From: Actinomycetes bacterium
GTDB taxonomy: Bacteria > Actinomycetota > Actinomycetes > Propionibacteriales > Propionibacteriaceae
Assembly (NCBI GenBank): GCA_023442485.1
Contig: JAEZZG010000053.1
Span: forward strand, 1 to 5,670
DNA: 5,670 nt
Reading direction: 5' to 3'
The notes under the pieces were generated by a model. That model saw only the letters and a list, made by a program, of their open reading frames with translations. It made no database searches and was not told where the DNA came from. Positions 1 through 5,630 of the stretch are shown here, one piece after another. The position numbers and the translations under genes are program-made. Numbering within the stretch: position 1 is the stretch's first letter; every line of letters begins with the position of its first letter.

Positions 1-758
1 ACTCTGGTCACGCTGACGTCACCGCCGATATCGACCAGCGTTCCATGTATATCTACGCTGACCCCAAGGGCGGAGGCGATGTCACCCAGCAGGTCTATGA
101 TCCCGCCAAGACGGTGATTTCCGTCCCATCGAAGTCCTTGTCAGAGATTCCGGCGACACCGGGCTTCCGCTTCCTCGGCAAGCCTGGAACCCAGGTGTAT
201 CAGCTCCCCCAGGCGGTTCTCGGCGCACATGTTCACGGGGAGATCGACCCGCACCTGTGGCAAAACGTTCGCAATGCCAAGGCCTATGTTCAACTGATGC
301 GCGATGTGCTCATCGGTGCTGATCCCGACGGACGCAGCGAGTACACCGCCAATGCGCGAGCCTATATCGCCGAGCTGGACAAGTTGGACGCCTATGTATC
401 CGCCAAGCTTCACCAGATTCCCGCTAATCAGCGGTATTTGATAACCACCCACGACGCCTATGGCTACCTGGCGAAGGCCTATGACGTGAAAATTGCCGGA
501 TTCGTCACCCCTAACCCGTCGATCGAGCCGTCCATGGCCGAGAGACGCAAACTCGACGAGACCATTCGCAACCTGCACGTCAAGGCCGTCTTCTTGGAGC
601 CCAACCTGGCCCGGCAGTCCTCCGTGCTGGTGACGGCGGCAGACGCGGCTGGCGTCAAAATCTGCACCATCTACGGCGATACCTTCGACAAGAATGTCCC
701 TGACTACGTCTCGATGATGAAGTTCAACGCCGACTCGATCTACTCCTGTTTGTCCTAG
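1..758 (+). CDS. Metal ABC transporter substrate-binding protein (TroA/ZnuA type) with choice-of-anchor M insert, 5' partial
   Basis: This is the C-terminal part of the extracellular solute-binding protein of a metal importer. The reading frame is open to the left edge (first whole codon at 3), so the signal peptide, lipobox and first metal ligand lie outside. Family landmarks visible are DPHLW (His codon 252-254), TTHDAYGY (His codon 450-452) and IYGDTFD (Asp codon 678-680). These correspond to the second, third and fourth metal ligands of TroA/PsaA/ZnuA proteins. His at the third position is TroA-like and not PsaA-like (Glu), which suits Zn2+ or Zn2+/Mn2+; specificity is inference. The stretch before about 212 is not ordinary binding protein: it resembles the first half of the domain found in the two surface proteins downstream, and fits the family I recall as 'anchored repeat ABC transporter, substrate-binding protein'. 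The in-frame ATG at 45 is internal, not a start. The next gene begins 18 nt after the stop. Confidence 0.9.
   Translation, partial: SGHADVTADIDQRSMYIYADPKGGGDVTQQVYDPAKTVISVPSKSLSEIPATPGFRFLGKPGTQVYQLPQAVLGAHVHGEIDPHLWQNVRNAKAYVQLMRDVLIGADPDGRSEYTANARAYIAELDKLDAYVSAKLHQIPANQRYLITTHDAYGYLAKAYDVKIAGFVTPNPSIEPSMAERRKLDETIRNLHVKAVFLEPNLARQSSVLVTAADAAGVKICTIYGDTFDKNVPDYVSMMKFNADSIYSCLS
6..212 (+). other. Partial choice-of-anchor M (TIGR03769-like) domain inserted in the binding protein
   Basis: Translated residues from GHADV to VYQLPQ follow the same order of landmarks as the first half of the domain in the neighbouring genes: a Gly-His-x-Asp start, a strand ending in VSVPS, SLSEIP, then FRFLGKPGT and VYQLPQ. 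The matching stretch in the second gene reads GHVDMG, VLRVS, LLEIP, YSFLNLTPG and VYVIPQ. After LPQ the sequence passes within 14 residues into the DPHLW site. The insert therefore sits where many ZnuA-type proteins carry their His-rich loop. The second half of the domain, with the HxHxNW and PGxY motifs, is missing. Boundaries are approximate and by eye; the true left edge may lie outside the window. Confidence 0.72.
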
Positions 759-766
759 GACCGGAT

Positions 767-771
767 GAGGA
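767..771 (+). promoter_or_regulatory. Shine-Dalgarno site for the membrane-anchored surface protein
   Basis: GAGGA ends 5 nt before the ATG at 777 and favours that start. The in-frame ATG at 765 also has an AGGA (757-760) 4 nt upstream, overlapping the end of the previous gene, so the 12-nt longer start cannot be excluded. Confidence 0.55.
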
Positions 772-776
772 AAACC

Positions 777-1880
777 ATGAAAATTAAGAAAACCCTAGCC
801 AGTTTGGCAATCGTGACCGCCGCTCTGCTGCCCACCTCGGGGCTGCTGACGGCGACTGCTCATGCGGATACCCGCGCGGCTGCACCGCAACCCGAACGTA
901 ACATCTCGCGTTTCCACCAGGCACCGTCGGACCCGAATGAAGACCCGAATCTGAATCAGACGGTCGACGCCAACGAAGCGAATGCCTCCGGCAAATATGA
1001 GCTGACCAAAGGCCACGTCGATATGGGGCCGCGCATGATTGATGGAGCTTGGAAGTTCATGGTTCGCGACGATTCGGTCGCTCCCCCGGTGTGGCGAAAC
1101 CCCAACGAGGTAGTGCTACGCGTCTCAGACAAAGCTCTGTTGGAGATTCCCGACGATCCGGCCTACTCCTTCTTGAACCTGACCCCGGGCAAGAAGGTTT
1201 ATGTGATCCCGCAGACACAGAACATGGATGTGATCTGGCTGGGCTGGAACACCCAAGACCCGGCTGTCACCTCGGTGATCAATCGTGGCGCCAAATTCGT
1301 CCTAGACAGTGTCAGCGGTCCCGGGCAGTTCAATGTGTTCCTGCAGTCTGGCTCCTTCGATCCGCCGCAGGAACTGTACAACTCCACCAAGCCGATGCCG
1401 CAGGAGATTTGGGCCGATGTCAACACCCACGTCCACGCCAACTGGGTCTTCACCGAGCCCGGGGTCTACACCGCGCGCATCTCTGCCGTCGCTGAAACTG
1501 TCGACGGTAAGGAACTCAAGGACACCGCAACACTTCGCTTTGCCGTCGGGGATCAGACCAAGACCGCCGATGCCTTTGCTGCCCAGGACGAGACTCCCGC
1601 ATCTCCCCAGGTAACCTCAACCCCTGCCGCCAGTGAGACCGCCGCCACAGGTGCCCCCACTGGTGACGCCGGGACCGGGTCCGGGGAGACTGCCGAATCT
1701 TCGTCGATCTCGGGCACGACCTGGGCTGTAATCGGCGTTGCTTTAGCCGTCGTGGTGATTTCGATCGCCGCCGCCATTGGTGTGGCGCGTTCGCGTTCTG
1801 CCCGGCACCAGGCTGAGCGCATCGTCCAAGCCGAGGCAGACACCGACTCCACCGATCGCGGAGAGGTGGCCAATGACTAG
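777..1880 (+). CDS. Membrane-anchored surface protein with one choice-of-anchor M domain, transporter-associated
   Basis: This is a secreted, single-pass membrane protein of 367 residues from ATG 777 (371 from ATG 765). A Sec signal peptide covers residues 1-30, with a KIKK n-region, a hydrophobic core and an AHA|DT cleavage site. One full actinobacterial surface-anchored domain spans about 79-258, opening with GHVDMG (His80), with LLEIP and VYVIPQ in the middle and THVHANW (His218, His220), FTEPGVY and FAVGD at the end. Residues 260-312 form a Thr/Ala/Ser/Gly-rich stalk. A hydrophobic helix at about 315-337 is followed by a basic, then acidic cytoplasmic tail. There is no LPXTG motif, so it should stay in the membrane. 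It lies between the binding-protein and ATPase genes, 18 nt after the former and overlapping the latter by 8 nt, so it is probably co-expressed with the importer. Its biochemical role is unknown; a metal-capture or docking role is inference. Confidence 0.88.
   Translation: MKIKKTLASLAIVTAALLPTSGLLTATAHADTRAAAPQPERNISRFHQAPSDPNEDPNLNQTVDANEANASGKYELTKGHVDMGPRMIDGAWKFMVRDDSVAPPVWRNPNEVVLRVSDKALLEIPDDPAYSFLNLTPGKKVYVIPQTQNMDVIWLGWNTQDPAVTSVINRGAKFVLDSVSGPGQFNVFLQSGSFDPPQELYNSTKPMPQEIWADVNTHVHANWVFTEPGVYTARISAVAETVDGKELKDTATLRFAVGDQTKTADAFAAQDETPASPQVTSTPAASETAATGAPTGDAGTGSGETAESSSISGTTWAVIGVALAVVVISIAAAIGVARSRSARHQAERIVQAEADTDSTDRGEVAND
1011..1550 (+). other. Choice-of-anchor M (TIGR03769-like) domain, complete copy
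   Basis: Residues 79-258 of the membrane-anchored protein. The copy runs from GHVDMG to FAVGD and includes the middle block WLGWNTQ and the late motifs THVHANW and EPGVYTARI. These line up with AHVNWAF / QPGRYTMTW and THLHKAI / HPGYYTIDV in the two copies of the last gene. The order and spacing of landmarks are conserved although overall identity is modest. Confidence 0.78.
1860..1866 (+). promoter_or_regulatory. Shine-Dalgarno site fixing the ATPase start
   Basis: GGAGAGG lies 6 nt before ATG 1873, inside the end of the upstream gene. It is the strongest ribosome-binding site in the window. It supports 1873 over the earlier in-frame ATG at 1777, which would overlap the upstream gene by about 100 nt. 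Confidence 0.75.
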
Positions 1881-2754
1881 CACCACCGTGCCTGCCGAGA
1901 TCGGGTCGGGCGTCGCGGACCACAAGACGGTCGAATCCTGCCAGCCACTTCGCCCCGGCGATAGTGCGGCAAGTCCGTCCGCCACCTCCGCAACCCCTTC
2001 CGGCTCTCACGACCTGAAGGTGCGCAATGTTGCCGTCGAACTCGGTGGTCGCCGGGTCCTCGACCAAGTCAACCTGGACGTGCCTTCGGGCAGTTTCACC
2101 GCCCTGGTCGGCCCCAATGGAGCAGGAAAGACGACCCTACTTCGCGGCATCCTCGGGCTGGTTCGACTCGCCGACGGTGACGTGACCATCGGCGACACCA
2201 ATTCCACCCAATGGCTGCGCCGGATTGGATACGTCCCGCAGCGTCACGCCTTCGCCTGGGATTTCCCGATCAGCGTCGAAGACGTGGTGCTGTCCGGGCG
2301 GGTCCGGCACATCGGGTGGTTCCGGCGCGCCCACGTCACAGACCACGTCTTAGTGGCAAAGGCCCTAGCCAAAGTGAAGATGTCGAAGCTGGCAAAGCGC
2401 CCCGTCGGGGAACTTTCCGGCGGTCAACGCCAACGCGTCTTGATCGCCAGAGCCTTGGCGACCGATCCGAAACTGCTGCTCCTCGACGAACCTTTCACCG
2501 GCTTGGACATGCCCACCCAGGAGTTACTCAACGAACTCTTTGAGTCCATCGCCGCCGAGGGCACCACAGTGCTGATGACCACTCACGACCTGCCTTCAGC
2601 GATGGCTCTCTGTGACCAGGTCGCCCTGATCAATCGCACCATCGTCGCTGACGGAAGCCCCGTCGATCTGCGGCTCCACCCACAACTGTGGATGGAAGCC
2701 TTCCACATCTCCGCTAACTCACCCCTGCTCGCCTCGATTGGAATCTCATGCTGA
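1873..2754 (+). CDS. Metal ABC transporter ATP-binding protein (anchored repeat-type)
   Basis: This is the cytoplasmic ATPase that powers the importer, 293 residues. All nucleotide-binding motifs are intact: Walker A GPNGAGKT (80-87), Q-loop Gln123 in YVPQR, signature LSGGQ (181-185), Walker B LLLLDEP (201-207, with catalytic Glu206) and H-loop His238 in TTHDL. The pattern fits the ZnuC/MntB/TroB group that pairs with ABC-3 permeases. The start is set by a strong Shine-Dalgarno and an ATGACTAG overlap with the preceding stop, which suggests translational coupling. The 3' end overlaps the permease start as ATGCTGA. An oddity is the first 47 or so residues, which precede the usual LKVRNVAVELGG start of such ATPases and are rich in Ser, Ala, Pro and Thr with no recognisable domain. 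No better internal start is visible. Confidence 0.95.
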   Translation: MTSTTVPAEIGSGVADHKTVESCQPLRPGDSAASPSATSATPSGSHDLKVRNVAVELGGRRVLDQVNLDVPSGSFTALVGPNGAGKTTLLRGILGLVRLADGDVTIGDTNSTQWLRRIGYVPQRHAFAWDFPISVEDVVLSGRVRHIGWFRRAHVTDHVLVAKALAKVKMSKLAKRPVGELSGGQRQRVLIARALATDPKLLLLDEPFTGLDMPTQELLNELFESIAAEGTTVLMTTHDLPSAMALCDQVALINRTIVADGSPVDLRLHPQLWMEAFHISANSPLLASIGISC

Positions 2755-3638
2755 CCCCTTGGGAATTTCTATCTGACCTGACCAACCCGATGCTGGCCTT
2801 TCTACCGAAGGCGGTCTTGGTCGCGGTGCTGTCCTCCGTCGTCGCTGGAGTGGTGGGCTGCCACGTCGTCCTGAGAGGGATGTCTTTCATCGGCGACGCC
2901 GTCTCCCACTCAGTCTTCCCCGGCCTAGCGGTTGCATTCTTGTTGCAGGGATCGCTCATCGTTGGCGGTCTCGTCGCCGGTCTCATCACTTCACTCCTAG
3001 TGGCGGTCTTCTCCCAAAACCGCAGACTCAAAGAAGACTCCGTCATCGGCATCTTCTTCGCCGCCGCCTTCGCACTAGGCATCGTCATCATCTCCCGGGT
3101 CCCCGGATATTCAGGGTCCCTCCAACAATTCCTTTTTGGCTCCATCGCGGGCGTCACGAATTCAGACCTCGTCGTAGTCGGTGTCGCAACAGCCGTCGTC
3201 ATCGCGGTGCTCATCGGCTTCCACAAGGAATTCGTCGCCGTCTCCCTCGACCGGGAGATGGCTCAAGCCTCACGTCTGCCGGTCTTTCTCCTCGACATCG
3301 TCCTCTATGTCCTCGTCACGATGTCAGTGGTCATCGCCGTACAGACCATCGGCAACATCCTGGTACTTGCCCTGCTCGTCACCCCTGCCGCCACCGCCCG
3401 TCTGCTCACGGATCGGCTGTGGGTGATGATGCTGACTGCGCCCCTACTCGGCGCAGTGTCGTCCTTTGTCGGAATCTACTTGTCATGGTCACTCGACCTG
3501 CCGGCAGGGGGAGCCATCGTCCTGGTGTGTTCCGCGATCTTCCTGCTGGTGTGGTTCTTCGCTCCAAAACACGGGCTAGTCACCAAGTGGCTGCCTCAGT
3601 CGAACCATGACGCTGTGTCCCAGCTTGAGTCTGCCTAG
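2748..3638 (+). CDS. Metal ABC transporter permease, ABC-3 family (anchored repeat-type)
   Basis: This integral membrane subunit forms the metal translocation path, 296 residues, a normal length for the family (ZnuB/MntC/TroC-like, Pfam ABC-3). About eight hydrophobic segments are visible, roughly at 20-40, 52-67, 69-89, 97-116, 138-158, 180-213 (probably two), 224-244 and 254-272. Family signatures are SFIGDAVSHSVFPG (46-59), DREMAQASRLPV (168-179), VQTIGNILVLALLVTPAATA (198-217) and SWSLDLPAGG (246-255). The ATG overlaps the ATPase stop by 7 nt and has only a weak GGA upstream (2739-2741), so translation probably depends on coupling to the ATPase gene. No choice-of-anchor domain is inserted here. 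The final 20 or so residues are hydrophilic and probably cytoplasmic. Zn2+ or Mn2+ is the expected substrate by family; the sequence does not decide between them. Confidence 0.95.
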   Translation: MLTPWEFLSDLTNPMLAFLPKAVLVAVLSSVVAGVVGCHVVLRGMSFIGDAVSHSVFPGLAVAFLLQGSLIVGGLVAGLITSLLVAVFSQNRRLKEDSVIGIFFAAAFALGIVIISRVPGYSGSLQQFLFGSIAGVTNSDLVVVGVATAVVIAVLIGFHKEFVAVSLDREMAQASRLPVFLLDIVLYVLVTMSVVIAVQTIGNILVLALLVTPAATARLLTDRLWVMMLTAPLLGAVSSFVGIYLSWSLDLPAGGAIVLVCSAIFLLVWFFAPKHGLVTKWLPQSNHDAVSQLESA

Positions 3639-3724
3639 CCGGGACGCCTTAGCGCCATTTCTGCACCGCTGACGCCTAGGAATGGCACTTACACCTTCAC
3701 CTCCAATATATGAGAAAGCACACC
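3639..3724 (+). other. 86-nt gap between permease and wall-anchored protein genes
   Basis: This is the only substantial spacer inside the locus. It has no strong terminator hairpin with a T tract. Weak symmetry is present: 3634-3638 can pair with 3676-3680, and 3649-3654 with 3667-3672 (one G-U pair). There is also an imperfect direct repeat, GACGCCTTAG (3643-3652) and GACGCCTAGG (3671-3680). An AT-rich patch lies just before the start at 3705-3713. No clear -35/-10 pair and no clear Zur, DtxR or MntR operator was found. It may hold a weak promoter or a processing site, but I cannot show either. Confidence 0.35.
3712..3718 (+). promoter_or_regulatory. Shine-Dalgarno-like site for the wall-anchored protein
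   Basis: GAGAAAG ends 6 nt before ATG 3725. The in-frame ATG at 3710 has no purine-rich site upstream and would place RKHT before a signal peptide that is already complete from the second Met, so 3725 is preferred. Confidence 0.5.
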
Positions 3725-5581
3725 ATGAAGAAGACACTCTCCATTTTGCTGTCGGTGTTGGCATTATGGCTGGGGTTCGGTTTCCAGGCGAGCCCCGCCC
3801 AAGCCAGCAACGAGGACGTCTTGCAAGGACGCCAACTCCTCTACCGCACTCACGTCGACGCCGCCCACATTGCCTGGGACAATGGCGCCTTGAAGATGAA
3901 GATCGTTTCCGGAGTTGACCCGGTTGATCCCGATAAATACATCATTCGCCTAGGTCCTGACGCCGATGAGAACGGGCGCGAGGTTTCGCGCATCAAATCT
4001 CCTGGCGGAAAGTTCTCCTTCCTCGGCGAGGCTGGGACAATCGTCTGGAACGCACCCTCCCAGCTCTACAATGACTGGGTTCCGGTGTGGGCAGGCTTCG
4101 GTGCCGGTGAATTCCCCCGCGAAATCGTCGAGGACAAGATCTACCGCGAGACCATGCGCCTGACTCTGGTCTCGGTCGACGGCCCCGGCAAGGTCGAGGT
4201 CTACAACAACTACGCCACCCGCTACTTCTCCTCAACCGACCCGCAGTACAAGTCCGTCGTCGTCTTCCCTGGTGATCACGCCCACGTCAACTGGGCATTC
4301 ACCCAGCCTGGCCGCTACACGATGACCTGGAAGGCATCAGTCAAGACCCGCGACGGCGGCACCCTAGAGTCCCCCGAACAGCAGGTGGTCTGGCTCGTCG
4401 GCACCGACGAACAGGTCGGGCTCGCACCCGGCACCACCCATGGCCGCTCCATCGCCGTCCCAGCCGAGGATTTCCCTGACCCGACCCCAGACACCAATCC
4501 CGGCGGTACGACAGACCCAACCAAAGACCCTGTTTTCGACCCCTCTCTCCCTAACCCAACCGAGGACCTCGGAGAAGACATGGTCCTGATCAGAGACGGC
4601 CACCAAGACATTCGCGGAAAGTGGACCGGCGGTTTCTCCCCGAACGGCTACCCCGAAGAGGTCTCCACAACCATGCGCGACACCTCCACCACTCCCGCCC
4701 GCGACATCCCTGACTACACCGCCGTGGTGCTAGTCCCCGACGCCGCAAAGTCACGAATGACCGCCAACCCTGCAGTTAACGGCATCATCCCTGAAGGGCA
4801 TGTGATTTGGCAGATTCCCGAGGTGCAGATGCACGGTGTTCCTTGGGTCGGCTTCTCTCTCGAAGACATCAACTTCGACCCGCTGAAAGAAGTGACCTTC
4901 AATGTCGAAATGAGCACGAGTATTCCCGGCGCCCAAGCCATCATGGGCCACTCAGAGCTAGATAAGTTCGTCATGGACGCTAACTTGAGTGAGTGGGCGG
5001 TGTGGCCGCAACGGATTTCGATGCCGACCCACCTGCACAAGGCGATCATCTTCTCCCACCCGGGGTACTACACGATCGATGTCTCATTCAATATCTTGGC
5101 TAAGCAGCCACTCCCCAATGGCGAGCCCGCCCGGAACTACGGCACCTACAGTTTCTATGTAGCAGTTGGTGACGAAGCGATCAGCCACGTCAAGGGCGGA
5201 ACCACTCCTACCCCCGATCCGAGCCCCGCTCCGGAGCCGACCCCTGAACCCACACCAACCCCGGAGCCGACCCCGGAGCCGACCCCTGAACCCACGCCGA
5301 CCCCTGAACCCACGCCGACTCCAGAACCCACCCCGGAGCCTGAACCGGTCCCGAGTACTGATCCAACTCCTGATCCGACTCCCAGCACCGACCCGAGCTC
5401 CGACCCAAGTGCAGATGAGAGTGCCGCTCCCAACGGACAACCAAGTGATACTGGTAGCCCGAGTAACCTGCCGAGGACCGGCGGTGGCAGCGACCCCATC
5501 CCGCTGCCCCTCCTGGCTGGCTTACTCCTGACCGCACTCGTCGGGCTAGTCGGCATCCGCAGGCGACATCAATCCGCCTAG
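3725..5581 (+). CDS. LPXTG wall-anchored surface protein with two choice-of-anchor M domains (TIGR03773-like)
   Basis: This is a secreted protein covalently attached to the cell wall by a sortase, 618 residues from ATG 3725. Domains in order: Sec signal peptide 1-27 (cleavage near AQA|SN); first choice-of-anchor M copy, about 40-228; Pro/Asp/Thr linker, about 229-285; second copy, about 289-484; Pro-Thr-Glu/Asp stalk, about 494-560; sorting signal LPRTG at 582-586, then a hydrophobic segment (591-611) and an RRRH tail. Late-domain motifs are HAHVNW (185-190) with PGRY, and THLHKA (435-440) with PGYY. The architecture matches the family I recall as the ABC transporter-associated repeat protein, which holds two or more copies of the domain and lies beside this transporter. 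It follows the permease by 86 nt and is closed by a strong hairpin. The ligand is unknown; metal or metal-complex capture at the cell surface is inference from the neighbours. An adhesin role is the main alternative. Confidence 0.9.
   Translation: MKKTLSILLSVLALWLGFGFQASPAQASNEDVLQGRQLLYRTHVDAAHIAWDNGALKMKIVSGVDPVDPDKYIIRLGPDADENGREVSRIKSPGGKFSFLGEAGTIVWNAPSQLYNDWVPVWAGFGAGEFPREIVEDKIYRETMRLTLVSVDGPGKVEVYNNYATRYFSSTDPQYKSVVVFPGDHAHVNWAFTQPGRYTMTWKASVKTRDGGTLESPEQQVVWLVGTDEQVGLAPGTTHGRSIAVPAEDFPDPTPDTNPGGTTDPTKDPVFDPSLPNPTEDLGEDMVLIRDGHQDIRGKWTGGFSPNGYPEEVSTTMRDTSTTPARDIPDYTAVVLVPDAAKSRMTANPAVNGIIPEGHVIWQIPEVQMHGVPWVGFSLEDINFDPLKEVTFNVEMSTSIPGAQAIMGHSELDKFVMDANLSEWAVWPQRISMPTHLHKAIIFSHPGYYTIDVSFNILAKQPLPNGEPARNYGTYSFYVAVGDEAISHVKGGTTPTPDPSPAPEPTPEPTPTPEPTPEPTPEPTPTPEPTPTPEPTPEPEPVPSTDPTPDPTPSTDPSSDPSADESAAPNGQPSDTGSPSNLPRTGGGSDPIPLPLLAGLLLTALVGLVGIRRRHQSA
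3842..4408 (+). other. Choice-of-anchor M domain, wall protein copy 1
   Basis: About residues 40-228. It begins RTHVDAAHIAW and carries FSFLGEAGTIVWNAP, VWAGFG, a central LTLVSVDGPGKVEVY block, then DHAHVNWAF and QPGRYTMTW. It is close in layout to the single copy in the membrane-anchored protein (VLDSVSGPGQFNVF, THVHANWVF, EPGVYTARI). Confidence 0.76.
4589..5176 (+). other. Choice-of-anchor M domain, wall protein copy 2 (more diverged)
   Basis: About residues 289-484. It begins RDGHQDIRGKW and has IIPEGHVIWQIPEVQ, VPWVGFS, VTFNVEM, THLHKAI and HPGYYTIDV, ending FYVAVGDE. The HxHxNW motif of other copies is HLHKAI here, so both His (436, 438) are kept but the Asn-Trp is lost. The early part is longer than in copy 1, with about 40 extra Thr/Pro-rich residues. 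Confidence 0.7.
5204..5404 (+). repeat. Pro-Thr/Glu repeat stalk coding region
   Basis: In-frame tandem repeats encode P-T-P, E-P-T-P and D-P-T-P units (residues 494-560). The DNA also repeats: a 15-nt unit beginning GACCCCTGAA occurs at 5239-5253, 5281-5295 and 5299-5313, offset by whole codons. Such stretches span the peptidoglycan in wall-anchored proteins and often vary in length between strains. No PEPT binding activity is implied. Confidence 0.85.
5468..5482 (+). other. Sortase recognition motif LPRTG
   Basis: This encodes residues 582-586, followed after a short GGSDP spacer by a hydrophobic segment and an RRRHQSA tail. That is the complete tripartite wall-sorting signal. Sortase would cleave between Thr585 and Gly586. 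No sortase gene is in the window. Confidence 0.92.
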
Positions 5582-5595
5582 TCTGCCACCCCACC

Positions 5596-5630
5596 ACGTT
5601 GTGACCCCGCACCGGGGTCACAACGTCTTT
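5596..5630 (+). terminator. Strong intrinsic terminator hairpin after the wall protein gene
   Basis: A perfect 14-bp inverted repeat (5596-5609 with 5613-5626) encloses a 3-nt loop and starts 15 nt after the stop codon. It is followed by CTTTAA, a short T run typical of high-GC actinobacterial terminators. It marks the end of the unit. Being symmetrical, it could also stop transcription arriving from the right on the other strand. Positions 5631-5670 beyond it show no recognisable feature. Confidence 0.85.

Noticed and set aside
45..758. ATG 45 as the start of a small complete protein
   Set aside because: The frame continues upstream to the window edge with domain-like sequence (GHADVTADID), so the gene is truncated by the window and does not start here.
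1049..1614. Other plus-strand open frames inside the membrane-anchored protein gene
   Set aside because: Arg/Pro/Ser-rich out-of-frame shadows without ribosome-binding sites or recognisable domains.
1777..1872. Longer ATPase start at ATG 1777
   Set aside because: It would overlap the upstream gene by about 100 nt, encodes Arg/Pro-rich sequence unlike any ABC ATPase, and ATG 1873 has a strong Shine-Dalgarno.
1516..2067. Long minus-strand open frame across the surface protein/ATPase junction
   Set aside because: Arg/Gly/Trp-rich translation typical of a reverse-frame shadow in GC-rich DNA; it lies opposite two well-supported genes.
2714..3226. Minus-strand open frame opposite the permease
   Set aside because: Thr/Arg/Met-rich antisense translation with no domain; the permease is certain on the other strand.
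3639..3724. Possible Zur, DtxR or MntR operator or a sigma-70 promoter
   Set aside because: I looked for an AT-rich inverted repeat and for -35/-10 spacing. The only AT-rich patch is too close to the start codon and the symmetry is weak. A motif scan with actinobacterial matrices would decide.
5231..5345. Short repeated DNA that could suggest a CRISPR array
   Set aside because: The repeats are codon-phased, GC-rich, without unique spacers, and encode a Pro-Thr-Glu stalk.
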